Source: Micromonospora craniellae
GTDB lineage: Bacteria > Actinomycetota > Actinomycetes > Mycobacteriales > Micromonosporaceae
NCBI RefSeq assembly: GCF_014764405.1
Contig: NZ_CP061725.1
Span: forward strand, 5,270,001 to 5,334,000
Reading direction: 5' to 3'
DNA: 64,000 bases
Of this stretch, positions 22,600 to 30,777 are shown piece by piece (the stretch's first letter is position 1; each line of letters starts with the position of its first letter). Position numbers and translations under genes: made by a program. The notes beneath the pieces were generated by a model. That model had not been told where the DNA came from, did no database searches, and was given only the letters and a program-made list of their open reading frames with translations.

Positions 22600-24002
22600 T
22601 CGCGCTCAGCCTGGCCGAGGTCGCCTCAGCCGCCGACGGGCGGCTGGTCGCCGCCGACCCGGCCGCACGGGTCACCGGCAGCGTCGAGTTCGACTCGCGC
22701 AAGGTGACCGCCGGTGGGCTGTTCGTCGCGTTCGACGGCGAGAAGGTCGACGGGCACGACTACGCGGCGGCGGCCGTGGCCGACGGTGCGGTGGCGGTGC
22801 TGGGCACCCGCGAGGTGCCCGGAGTGCCAATGGTCCTGGTCGCCGACGCGTTGACCGCGATGGGCCGGCTGGCCCGGGCGGTGGTGGACCGGCTGCCCGA
22901 GCTGACCGTGATCGGGCTGACCGGTTCCTCCGGCAAGACCACCACCAAGGACCTGATCGCCCAGCTCACCGCCCGCCTCGGCGAGACGGTGGCCCCGCCC
23001 GGCTCGTTCAACAACGAGCTGGGGCACCCGTACACGGCGTTGCAGGCCGGACCGGTCACACGCTTCCTGGTGATGGAGAAGGGCGCGCGGGGCATCGGTC
23101 ACGTGCGCTACCTCTGCGAGGTGGCACCGCCGCGCATCTCCGTGGTGCTCAACGTCGGGGTGTCGCACATCGGCGAGTTCGGCTCCCAGGAGAACATCGC
23201 GGTGGCCAAGGGCGAACTGGTGGAGGCGCTGCCGGCGGACGGCCTGGCGGTGCTCAACGCCGACGACCCGCTGGTCGACGCGATGGCGACCCGGACGGTG
23301 GCCCGGGTGATCCGCCACGGCGAGGCGGCGCACGCCGACATCCGGGCCGAGGACGTGACGCTGGACGAGCGCGGGCGGCCGGCGTACACCCTGGTGACGC
23401 CGGAGGGCAGCGCGCCGGTGCGGCTCGGGCTCACCGGACGCCACCAGGTCTCCAACAGCCTGGCCGCCGCGGCGGTGGCCCGGGAACTGGGCATGCCGCT
23501 GACCGAGCTGGCCGTCGCGCTGGGCGCGCTCGGGCTGGTCTCGACCCGTCGGATGGACGTCTTCGAACGCACCGACGGGGTGACCGTGATCGACGACTCG
23601 TACAACGCCAATCCGGCGTCGATGGCGGTGGCGCTGCGTGCGCTCGCCGGCATCGGCAGCGGGAGGCGTACCGTCGCGGTGCTCGGCTACATGGCCGAAC
23701 TGGGTGACTTCGAGACGCAGGGGCACGCCGACATGGGCCGTCTCGCGGCCGAGCTGGGCGTCGCCCGGCTGCTGGTGGTCGGCCAGGCCGCGGCGCCGAT
23801 TCACCACGGGGCGACATCGGTAGGTGACTGGGGAGGAGAGTCGGTGCTGCTCACCGATCAGGCAGCGGCCGTCGAGGTGCTGCGCAGCGAGCTACGGCCG
23901 GGCGACGTCGTCCTGGTGAAGGGCTCCCGGTACCGGACCTGGGAGGTGGCCGACGCGCTGCGCGTCGATGCGGCCGCAGACGGCGAGGGTGACGCTTCGT
24001 GA
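22596..24002 (+). CDS. murF: UDP-MurNAc-tripeptide:D-Ala-D-Ala ligase MurF
   Basis: 468 residues, last cytoplasmic ligase of the pentapeptide pathway. The P-loop is IGLTGSSGKTTTKDLIAQ near residue 107. FNNELGHPYTAL and VIDDSYNANPASM are strong family signatures. Coupled to murE (GTGA) and to mraY (GTGA). Confidence 0.95.
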   Translation: MIALSLAEVASAADGRLVAADPAARVTGSVEFDSRKVTAGGLFVAFDGEKVDGHDYAAAAVADGAVAVLGTREVPGVPMVLVADALTAMGRLARAVVDRLPELTVIGLTGSSGKTTTKDLIAQLTARLGETVAPPGSFNNELGHPYTALQAGPVTRFLVMEKGARGIGHVRYLCEVAPPRISVVLNVGVSHIGEFGSQENIAVAKGELVEALPADGLAVLNADDPLVDAMATRTVARVIRHGEAAHADIRAEDVTLDERGRPAYTLVTPEGSAPVRLGLTGRHQVSNSLAAAAVARELGMPLTELAVALGALGLVSTRRMDVFERTDGVTVIDDSYNANPASMAVALRALAGIGSGRRTVAVLGYMAELGDFETQGHADMGRLAAELGVARLLVVGQAAAPIHHGATSVGDWGGESVLLTDQAAAVEVLRSELRPGDVVLVKGSRYRTWEVADALRVDAAADGEGDAS

Positions 24003-25132
24003 GAGCGGTCATCGTGGCCATCGGGGTGGCCTTCCTCGTCTCGCTGTTCTGCACCCCGATCGCGATCAAGGTGTTCACCCGACTGAAGGCCGGTCAGCCG
24101 ATCCGGGCCGAGGGCCCGCAGATGCACCAGGGCAAGAAAGGCACCCCGACGATGGGCGGGGTGGTGTTCATCCTGGCCACCGTGATCGCGTACGTGGCCG
24201 GCCACCTGGCCCTGACCACCCTGCCGGACGCGCAGATCGCCCAGGTCGAGCCGACCATCACCGCGTTGGTGCTGCTCGGTCTGATGGTCTTCTCCGGCGC
24301 GGTGGGTTTCGTCGACGACTTCCTCAAGGTGCGCAAGCGGCACAGCGGCGGGCTGAGCGCCCGGGGCAAGCTGCTCGGCCAGATCCTCGTCGGTGCGGTG
24401 TTCGGGGTCGTCGCGCTCTACTTCCCGTCCACGATGACCGATTCCAGCGGCGAGGTGACCAACACCGAGACGGTCGGCAGCACCACGCTCAGCTTCATCC
24501 GGGACATCCCGGCGCTGGACGTGACCAAGATCGGCGCGGTGATCATCTTCATCTTCGTGGTGATGGCGGCGACCAACGGCGTCAACCTCACCGACGGCCT
24601 CGACGGCCTGGCCACCGGCGCCTCGGTGATGGTGCTCGGCGCGTACGCGGTGATCGCGTTCTGGCAGTACCGGCACTGGTGCGCCGACCCGTCGTACACC
24701 GCCAACCCGAACAACTACTGCTACGCGGTCCGGGATCCGCTGGAGATCGCGTTGATCGCCGGCGCCGCCGCCGGCGCCTGCGTCGGCTTCCTCTGGTGGA
24801 ACACCTCACCGGCCCGGATCTTCATGGGGGACACCGGGGCGCTCGGCCTGGGCGGCCTGATCGCCGGCATGGCGATGTCCACCCGGACGGTGCTGCTGCT
24901 CCCGATCATCGGTGGCCTGTTTGTGATCATCACGATGTCCGTGGTGATCCAGATCATCTCCTTCAAGACCACGGGCAAGCGGGTGTTCCGGATGTCGCCG
25001 CTGCAACACCACTTCGAGCTCGCCGGCTGGAGCGAGGTCAACATCGTGGTCCGGTTCTGGATCATCGCCGGCATAGGCGTGGCCATCGCCCTCGGCCTCT
25101 TCTACAGCGACTTCCTGGCCAACATGGGCTGA
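23999..25132 (+). CDS. mraY: Phospho-N-acetylmuramoyl-pentapeptide transferase MraY
   Basis: 377-residue integral membrane enzyme that makes lipid I from UDP-MurNAc-pentapeptide and undecaprenyl phosphate. Ten hydrophobic helices are plausible. Conserved residues are the Asp pair in AVGFVDDFLKVRK, NLTDGLDGLATG, and the FMGDTGALGLGGLIAG stretch near residue 275. ATHLxHH-like SPLQHHFELAGWSE lies near the C-terminus. GTG start overlapping murF. No murD follows; the next 177 bp are noncoding and contain a palindromic repeat. Confidence 0.96.
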   Translation: MRAVIVAIGVAFLVSLFCTPIAIKVFTRLKAGQPIRAEGPQMHQGKKGTPTMGGVVFILATVIAYVAGHLALTTLPDAQIAQVEPTITALVLLGLMVFSGAVGFVDDFLKVRKRHSGGLSARGKLLGQILVGAVFGVVALYFPSTMTDSSGEVTNTETVGSTTLSFIRDIPALDVTKIGAVIIFIFVVMAATNGVNLTDGLDGLATGASVMVLGAYAVIAFWQYRHWCADPSYTANPNNYCYAVRDPLEIALIAGAAAGACVGFLWWNTSPARIFMGDTGALGLGGLIAGMAMSTRTVLLLPIIGGLFVIITMSVVIQIISFKTTGKRVFRMSPLQHHFELAGWSEVNIVVRFWIIAGIGVAIALGLFYSDFLANMG

Positions 25133-25147
25133 CCCCCACCCTGCTCG

Positions 25148-25219
25148 GCGATCATGGAGTCACGGCATGGACGAAAGCCCTGTACCGGGATTGATCGTCA
25201 GCCGCAACTCCATGATCGC
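25148..25219. repeat. Intergenic repeat, family B, copy 2 (where murD is expected)
   Basis: GCGATCATGGAGT (25148-25160) is the exact reverse complement of 25207-25219; the arms extend to 19 bp with two mismatches. The inner part contains CCGGGATTGATCGTCA, related to the repeat at 13083-13157. It fills the short gap between mraY and ftsW, where most dcw clusters carry murD. 25133-25309 is otherwise noncoding. Confidence 0.7.
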
Positions 25220-25309
25220 GAGGGCTGGGCGGGGGTGTCGGAGGGTGATCGGGGTGCGGCGGATCGTGGCTGAACGCAAGTTCGACACGCCGACCGGCCG
25301 GTACCGCCG

Positions 25310-26998
25310 GTGTCAGGTCCCCCGAGCGGCGATGATGGCGTTGTGGGGGAGGCACGAGAAGACGACGGCGCGCGGCCTGCTCGGCGGTCGTCCCGGGTAG
25401 GGGCTGCCGGTGGTACGTCCGTGGCGGTCGGGACCGGCGACGCGGCGCGCCCCGGCGGATCGGGAACGACCGGCGGTACGCGCGCGGCCGCGACCACCGG
25501 AGCGGGTACCGGTCGTACCGGTGGGTCGGGTGCGCCCGGCGAGGCACCGGGTGGTGCGCCGTGGCGGGGCCTGGACGCGATGGGCGGGCTGGCCGCGCTG
25601 CGCGGCCTGCTGTCCCGGCCACTCGCCTCCTACCACCTGCTGCTCGCCAGCGCCGGGCTGCTGCTGCTGATCGGCCTGACCATGGTCTTCTCGGCAACCA
25701 GCGTGCGCGACTACGCGCAGGGCGGGAGCGCCTCCACGTCGCTGACCAGGCAGGCGATCTTCGCGGTGATCGGCATCGTGGTGTTCTGGGCCTGCCAACG
25801 GCTGCCCGCCAGCACCTACCGGTCGCTGGGTAGTCCGGCGTTGGCCGTCTCGGTGGGACTGCTGGTGCTGCTGAACCTGCTGGAGGCGTACGGGCGGCTG
25901 ACCGACGGCGAGGCCCGGATCGGTCCGCTGGAGGCCGACCTGCTCTGGCTGTACGTGTTCGGGTTCGGCCTGCAACCCTCCGAGCTGGCGAAGTTCGCCC
26001 TGGTGCTGTGGGGGGCGTACGTGCTGGCCCGCAAGGGCGCGGCGCTGGGCTGGTGGCGGGAACTGGCCACCCCGCTGTTCCCGGTGGTGGCCCTGATGTT
26101 CGTCCTGGTCGGCTACAACGACCTGGGCAGCATGCTGAGCCTGCTGGCCCTGGTGGTCGGTCTGCTCTGGGCGGCCGGGGTGCGGTTGCGGATCTTCGCC
26201 GCGCTGAGCGCGATCGGTCTGGCCGGCATCGGCCTGCTGGTCGCGGTGGCCTCGCTCGGCGCCGGCTCCGGCGTACGGGGCGAGGAGAACTACCGGCTGG
26301 CCCGGCTCACCGTCTTCTTCAACCCGCCGCCGCTGGACGACTGCCGCAACGACCTCTGCTATCAGATGATCCAGGCCCGGTACGCCATCGCCAACGGCGG
26401 ATGGTTCGGCACCGGGCTGGGGCAGGGGCTTACCAAGTGGGCCTGGTTGCCGGCGGCGGAGAACGACTTCATCTTCGCGGTCATCGCCGAGGAACTCGGT
26501 GTGGTCGGCTGCACGGTGGTGGTCGTGCTGTTCGCCGTGCTCGCCTACACCGGCCTGCGGATCGCCCGGCGGGTGGACGACCCGTTCCGCCGCCTCGCCG
26601 CCGCCGGGGCCACCGCGTGGCTGGTCGGTCAGGCGTTCATCAACATGGGCGGTGTGATCGGCCTGCTGCCGCTGACCGGCGTGCCGCTGCCGTTCATCTC
26701 CGACGGGGGCAGCGCCCTGGTCGTCACGCTCGCGGCGGTCGGCATGCTGGCCTCGTTCGCCCGGGCGGAACCCGATGCGGCCCGGGCACTGCATGCCCGT
26801 CCGCCGGCCCGGTGGGTCCGACTAGTGTGGGCTCCGTTACCGCCGCTTCCCGGCAGACGCCGCCGCGCGGCGGCGCCGGCGGCTGCCCGTGGGTCCGTAC
26901 CCCAGGCACGCAAGCGGCGCAGGGACGACCAGGCCGCACCGCGTGGCACCCGGGAGGGCCGGGGCCGGGGCGGGTCGGCGGACGAGAGGAGACGTTGA
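25310..26998 (+). CDS. ftsW: Lipid II polymerase FtsW (SEDS family)
   Basis: 562-residue SEDS glycosyltransferase that partners FtsI at the septum. After ~100 low-complexity residues there are about ten membrane helices. Family stretches include PSELAKFALVLWGAYVLARK near 225, GYNDLGSMLSLLALVVG, NGGWFGTGLGQGLTKW near 362, AENDFIFAVIAEELG, and GVPLPFISDGGSALVVTLAA near 460. The C-terminal ~70 residues are basic and disordered. Several GTG starts near 25310 are possible, so the exact N-terminus is uncertain. The stop TGA shares its last base with the murG ATG. Confidence 0.93.
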   Translation: MSGPPSGDDGVVGEAREDDGARPARRSSRVGAAGGTSVAVGTGDAARPGGSGTTGGTRAAATTGAGTGRTGGSGAPGEAPGGAPWRGLDAMGGLAALRGLLSRPLASYHLLLASAGLLLLIGLTMVFSATSVRDYAQGGSASTSLTRQAIFAVIGIVVFWACQRLPASTYRSLGSPALAVSVGLLVLLNLLEAYGRLTDGEARIGPLEADLLWLYVFGFGLQPSELAKFALVLWGAYVLARKGAALGWWRELATPLFPVVALMFVLVGYNDLGSMLSLLALVVGLLWAAGVRLRIFAALSAIGLAGIGLLVAVASLGAGSGVRGEENYRLARLTVFFNPPPLDDCRNDLCYQMIQARYAIANGGWFGTGLGQGLTKWAWLPAAENDFIFAVIAEELGVVGCTVVVVLFAVLAYTGLRIARRVDDPFRRLAAAGATAWLVGQAFINMGGVIGLLPLTGVPLPFISDGGSALVVTLAAVGMLASFARAEPDAARALHARPPARWVRLVWAPLPPLPGRRRRAAAPAAARGSVPQARKRRRDDQAAPRGTREGRGRGGSADERRR

Positions 26999-28104
26999 TG
27001 GGTCCGCTGCGTTCGGTGGTGCTCGCAGGAGGTGGCACCGGGGGGCACATCTACCCGCTGCTCGCCTTCGCCGACTGCCTGCGCCGACACGACCCCGGCG
27101 TCCGGATCACCTGCCTCGGCACACCCAAGGGCCTGGAGAACGAGCTGATCCCGCCGGCCGGCTACGACCTGCGCAACATCCCGGCCTACCAGCTGCCCCG
27201 CTCGGTCAACATGAACCTGGTCCGCACCCCGGGCCGGATGTGGACCGCGGCCCGCGCCGCCGGCAAGGTGATCGAGGAGGTGCGCGCCGACGCGGTGGTC
27301 GGCTTCGGCGGGTACGTGTCGGTGCCGGCGTACCTGGCCGCGTGGCGACGGGAACTGCCCATCGTGATCCATGAGGTGAACGTGCCGCCGGGGGTGGCCA
27401 ACCGGCTGGGCATGAAGTTCACCAAGCACGTGGCGGTCGGCTTCCCGCACCAGCCGGCCCAGGCCGAGGCGCTGCGGGACGCCCGGGTGGTCGGGGTGCC
27501 GTTGCGCCGGGCCATCGCCGGGCTGGACCGGGCCGCCATGCGCAACGCCGCCCGCGCCCACTTCGGGCTCCGCCCCGACCTGCCGGTGCTCTTCGTCGCC
27601 GGTGGCTCGCAGGGCGCCCGGTCGATCAACCTCGCGGTGGCCGGCGCGGCCAAGGAACTGGCCCGCAACGGCATCCAGGTGCTGCACGTGATGGGTGCCC
27701 GCAACGAGCCGGTGTCGGTACCCACCGACCTGCCGGTGCCGTACGTGACCCTGCCGTACCTGTCCGACATGGATGCCGGTTACGCCGCCGCAGACCTGAT
27801 GCTCAGCCGGGGCGGGGCGATGACGTGTGCCGAGGTCGCCGCGATCGGACTGCCGACCATCTACGTGCCCTACCCGCACAGCAACCAGGAGCAGAAGCGC
27901 AACGCGCTGCCGGTGGTGGAGGCCGGTGGCGGGTTGCTGGTCGACGACGGGGAGCTGACCCCGGACTGGTTGGAGCGGACCGTGATCCCGCTGGTCCGCG
28001 ACCCGCAGCGGCTGCACGCGATGAGTAACGCCGCCGCCGCGTACGGCCGGCGGGACGGCGACGAGGCGCTGCTGAACTTCGTCTACGAAGCGGTGAACCG
28101 GTGA
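26998..28104 (+). CDS. murG: UDP-GlcNAc:lipid I N-acetylglucosamine transferase MurG
   Basis: 368 residues, peripheral membrane GT-B enzyme that converts lipid I to lipid II. Glycine loops are AGGGTGGHIYPLLAFA at the N-terminus and VAGGSQGARSIN near residue 198. The UDP-GlcNAc site includes SRGGAMTCAEVAAIGLPTIY and PYPHSNQEQKRNA. The ATG overlaps the ftsW stop (TGATG). It is followed by two tandem start-codon repeats before murC. Confidence 0.95.
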   Translation: MGPLRSVVLAGGGTGGHIYPLLAFADCLRRHDPGVRITCLGTPKGLENELIPPAGYDLRNIPAYQLPRSVNMNLVRTPGRMWTAARAAGKVIEEVRADAVVGFGGYVSVPAYLAAWRRELPIVIHEVNVPPGVANRLGMKFTKHVAVGFPHQPAQAEALRDARVVGVPLRRAIAGLDRAAMRNAARAHFGLRPDLPVLFVAGGSQGARSINLAVAGAAKELARNGIQVLHVMGARNEPVSVPTDLPVPYVTLPYLSDMDAGYAAADLMLSRGGAMTCAEVAAIGLPTIYVPYPHSNQEQKRNALPVVEAGGGLLVDDGELTPDWLERTVIPLVRDPQRLHAMSNAAAAYGRRDGDEALLNFVYEAVNR

Positions 28105-28126
28105 TCGGACCGGATTCCCCAGTGAG

Positions 28127-28262
28127 AGGTTGGCTCCGGTGAGCGCGAGGAGTGAGCCGGGGTTGCGAGCCCCGCAGTCGCGAACGAAAGGTTGGCTCCG
28201 GTGAGCGCGAGGAGTGAGCCGGGGTTGCGAGCCCCGCAGTCGCGAACGAAAGGTTGGCTCCG
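28127..28262 (+). repeat. Start-codon repeat, family C: two tandem 62-bp units between murG and murC
   Basis: Two identical 62-bp units start at 28139 and 28201. Each begins GTGAGCGCGAGGAGTGAGCC and contains the hairpin GGGGTT-GCG-AGCCCC. Each ends CGCAGTCGCGAACGAA, then AGGTTGGCTCCG. That 12-bp segment (ribosome binding site plus spacer) also occurs once before the first unit (28127-28138), so the sequence just upstream of the start codon is repeated with every unit. The last copy directly precedes the murC ATG. Related repeats lie at 58192 and 63890. Confidence 0.9.
28139..28204 (+). CDS. Repeat-encoded mini-ORF 1 (21 aa) before murC
   Basis: GTG start with GAGAGG nine bases upstream; the product is M-S-A-R-S-E-P-G-L-R-A-P-Q-S-R-T-K-G-W-L-R. 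Its TGA overlaps the GTG of the next unit (GTGA), the same coupling used by real gene pairs here. It probably serves to hand ribosomes on rather than to make a functional peptide. Translation is not demonstrated. Confidence 0.4.
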   Translation: MSARSEPGLRAPQSRTKGWLR

Positions 28263-28266
28263 ATGA
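28201..28266 (+). CDS. Repeat-encoded mini-ORF 2 (21 aa), coupled to murC
   Basis: Second copy of the 21-residue frame. GTG at 28201 has GAAAGG upstream, and its TGA overlaps the murC ATG (ATGA at 28263-28266). The repeat thus ends in phase with the essential downstream gene. Same caution as for the first copy. Confidence 0.4.
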   Translation: MSARSEPGLRAPQSRTKGWLR

Positions 28267-29723
28267 CCACGTTCAGCCCGGCCGGCACCCTGACCGCCGA
28301 GGACCTGGGCCACATCCACCTGATCGGGGTGGGTGGCGTCGGCATGAGCGGTCTGGCCCGACTCTTCCTCACCCGGGGGCTGCCGGTCTCCGGCAGCGAA
28401 CTGCGCGAGTGGCCTTCCCTGGCGGGCCTGCGGGCGCTCGGCGGGACGATCCACATGACCCACGAGGCGACCAACCTGGACGGTGTGGACACCGTCGTCT
28501 ACTCCACGGCCATCCCCGCCGACCATCTGGAGATGGTCGAGGCGCGGGCGCGCGGCCTGCGGGTGCTGCACCGCTCGGAGGCGCTCGCGGCGGCGATGAC
28601 CGGCCGGCGCACGGTGGCGGTGGCGGGTACGCACGGCAAGACCACCACCACCTCCATGGTCACCATGGTGCTCCAGCGGGCCGGCACCGATCCGTCCTTC
28701 GTGATCGGTGGGGAGATCTCCGAGGGCGGCTCCGGCGCGCACCACGGCTCCGGCGAGTACTTCGTGGTCGAGGCGGACGAGAGTGACCGCTCGTTCCTGA
28801 TCTACCGGCCGTTCGTTTCGATCATCACGAACGTCGAGGCCGACCACCTGAACACCTACGGTGACCTGGCCACCCTGGAGGCGGCCTTCGCCGAGTTCGC
28901 CCGGCTCACCGACCCGGCGGGTGTCGTCATCACCTGTGCCGACGACCAGGGCGGCCGGCGGTTGGCGGCCACGCTGCGCGCCGAGGGGCGCCGGGTGTAC
29001 ACCTACGGCGAGGCCGACGACGCCGACCTGCGGTGCAGCGACATCGTGTCGTCGGCCCAGGGCGTGCGCTACCAGGCCCACATCGACGGTCGGTCGCTGG
29101 GCGAGTTCCGGCTGCCGGTGCCGGGCCGGCACATGGGGCTGAACAGCGCCTCGGCAGTGCTGGCGACGTACCTGCTGGAGCTGCCGCTGACGGCGGCGGA
29201 GGCCGCGCTGGCGGCCTTCCCCGGTGTACGCCGGCGGTTCGAGCGCAAGGGCGTGGTCGACGGGGTGCTCGTCTACGACGAGTACGCCTACCATCCCACC
29301 TCGATGACGCTGGCGTTGCAGACGTTGCGCGAGGTGGCCGGGGAGGGGCGACTGATCGTCGTCTTCCAGCCCTACCGGCTCTACCGCACCCGCGACCTGC
29401 AGGCGGAGATCGCCGAGGCGCTCGCGATCGCCGACGAGCTGGTGCTGCTGGAGGTCTTCGGCCCGGGAGAGCTGCGCGGCCCGGGCGAGGGATCGGCGGC
29501 GCTGGTCGAGGCGGTGGGGCTGCCGGCGGAACGCAAGGTCTTCGTCGACTCGTGGGAGGACGCGCCGGTGGAGGTGGCCCGGCGCGCCCGACCCGGTGAC
29601 GTGGTGGTGACCATGGGTGCCCCGCCGATCTCGTTGATGGGTGACGAACTGCTGGTCGCGCTGACCTCGCGGACCACCGCTCCGCAGGTGCCGGCCGTCG
29701 GCGTGGACCGTGCGGCGGAATGA
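28263..29723 (+). CDS. murC: UDP-MurNAc:L-Ala ligase MurC
   Basis: 486 residues, first amino-acid ligase of muropeptide synthesis. HLIGVGGVGMSGLARLFL is the N-terminal Rossmann motif, VAGTHGKTTTTSMVTMV is the P-loop near residue 120, and EADESDRSFL and NVEADHLNTYGDL follow. ATG at 28263 is chosen over a TTG three codons upstream, because the ATG overlaps the preceding mini-ORF stop and lies 10 bp after GAAAGG carried by the repeat. The stop overlaps ftsQ. Confidence 0.95.
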   Translation: MTTFSPAGTLTAEDLGHIHLIGVGGVGMSGLARLFLTRGLPVSGSELREWPSLAGLRALGGTIHMTHEATNLDGVDTVVYSTAIPADHLEMVEARARGLRVLHRSEALAAAMTGRRTVAVAGTHGKTTTTSMVTMVLQRAGTDPSFVIGGEISEGGSGAHHGSGEYFVVEADESDRSFLIYRPFVSIITNVEADHLNTYGDLATLEAAFAEFARLTDPAGVVITCADDQGGRRLAATLRAEGRRVYTYGEADDADLRCSDIVSSAQGVRYQAHIDGRSLGEFRLPVPGRHMGLNSASAVLATYLLELPLTAAEAALAAFPGVRRRFERKGVVDGVLVYDEYAYHPTSMTLALQTLREVAGEGRLIVVFQPYRLYRTRDLQAEIAEALAIADELVLLEVFGPGELRGPGEGSAALVEAVGLPAERKVFVDSWEDAPVEVARRARPGDVVVTMGAPPISLMGDELLVALTSRTTAPQVPAVGVDRAAE

Positions 29724-30535
29724 GTCCCGGCCCGGCGCGCGGGCGCGGCACCGGTGTGGACGGCGGCGGAGGTCGCCGTCCCACCCGTCGGTGGCAACTG
29801 GTTCGGGCCGGCCGGGACGCGGTACCCGCCTCCACCCGGCGTTTCATGGCCCGGGCCCGGCGGCGGCGGATGCGCGCCGCGCTGCCCTGGGCGGTCGCCG
29901 GTGGCGTGTTCGCCCTGGCCGGACTCGTCGCGTGGACGCTGCTCGGCACCGGCCTGTTCGGGGTACGCGAGGTGCGGGTGGAGGGTGCCGAGCTGGTCAC
30001 GGCCGTGCAGGTGCGGGACGTGGCCGGGGTGCCCGACGGCGCGCCGCTGGCCCGGGTCGACCTGGCTGCGCTGGCCGCCCGGATCGGTACGCTGCCGCCG
30101 GTGGAGCGGGTCACCGTGCACCGGGACTGGCCGGACGGGCTGGTGGTGCGGCTGACGGAGCGTACCGGCGTGGCGGTGGTGCCGCGCGGGCAGCAGTTCG
30201 ACGTGATCGACGCGGCCGGGGTGGCGTTCCGGACGGTGCCGCAGCGGCCGGACCGACTGCCGCTGCTGCGACTGGCCGCCGCCGGGCCGGACGATCCGGA
30301 CACCCGGGCGGGGCTCACGGTGCTTGCCGAGCTGACTCCACAGCTGCGGGGTCAGCTGGCGGAGGTCCGGGTCGAGGGCCTGGCCCGGATCAGCGTGCTG
30401 CTGCGCGACGACCGCACGGTGTTCTGGGGTGACGCGACGCGCGGGGCGGACAAGGCCCGGGTCGCCACCGCGCTGCTCGGCGAGGAGGCCGACCGGATCG
30501 ACGTGAGCGCGCCGGACGTGGTCACCTTCCGGTGA
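29720..30535 (+). CDS. ftsQ: Cell division protein FtsQ/DivIB
   Basis: 271-residue bitopic protein with ~55 basic cytoplasmic residues and a membrane helix (ALPWAVAGGVFALAGLVAWT). A POTRA domain follows, starting GLFGVREVRVEGAELV, and then the FtsQ beta-domain. It links the FtsB/L complex to late division proteins. ATG overlaps the murC stop (ATGA). A 242-bp noncoding gap with the ftsZ promoter follows. Confidence 0.93.
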   Translation: MSPGPARGRGTGVDGGGGRRPTRRWQLVRAGRDAVPASTRRFMARARRRRMRAALPWAVAGGVFALAGLVAWTLLGTGLFGVREVRVEGAELVTAVQVRDVAGVPDGAPLARVDLAALAARIGTLPPVERVTVHRDWPDGLVVRLTERTGVAVVPRGQQFDVIDAAGVAFRTVPQRPDRLPLLRLAAAGPDDPDTRAGLTVLAELTPQLRGQLAEVRVEGLARISVLLRDDRTVFWGDATRGADKARVATALLGEEADRIDVSAPDVVTFR

Positions 30536-30640
30536 GTGGCCGGTCAGGCTGTGAGGCGTCCCGCTCCACCGGCGACACGCCGGAAAGGTCCTTGGCACAT
30601 CGCTCGGCTGCGCTTACGTTGCCCGGAAGAGGATCAGTGG

Positions 30641-30673
30641 TTGACATAACTGTAACCCTCTAGTAGAGGGTTA
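30641..30673 (+). promoter_or_regulatory. ftsZ promoter with a 21-bp perfect palindrome over the -10 region
   Basis: A consensus -35, TTGACA (30641-30646), is followed 17 bp later by TAGAGG (30664-30669). TAACCCTCTA (30653-30662), a central G and TAGAGGGTTA (30664-30673) form a perfect palindrome covering the spacer and -10. This is the strongest -35 seen in the window and a likely operator for a dimeric regulator of ftsZ. Which protein binds is unknown. The remainder of 30536-30777 has no ORF. Confidence 0.7.
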
Positions 30674-30777
30674 GGGTTTGCCTCGCGACCTCGCTGGTGA
30701 ACAGCAGAGTCGACCACAGGTCTGGCCACGCCGAAGCCGGTCGGGGAGCAGCCAATCTCGAAGGGAAAGGACCGGAG

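Noticed and set aside
25133..25309. A degraded murD remnant between mraY and ftsW
   Set aside because: No frame in these 177 bases shows Mur-ligase motifs; the gap is repeat and upstream region of ftsW only.
28127..28262. CRISPR array
   Set aside because: Only two directly abutting identical units with no unique spacers, lying on start codons, and no cas genes in the window.
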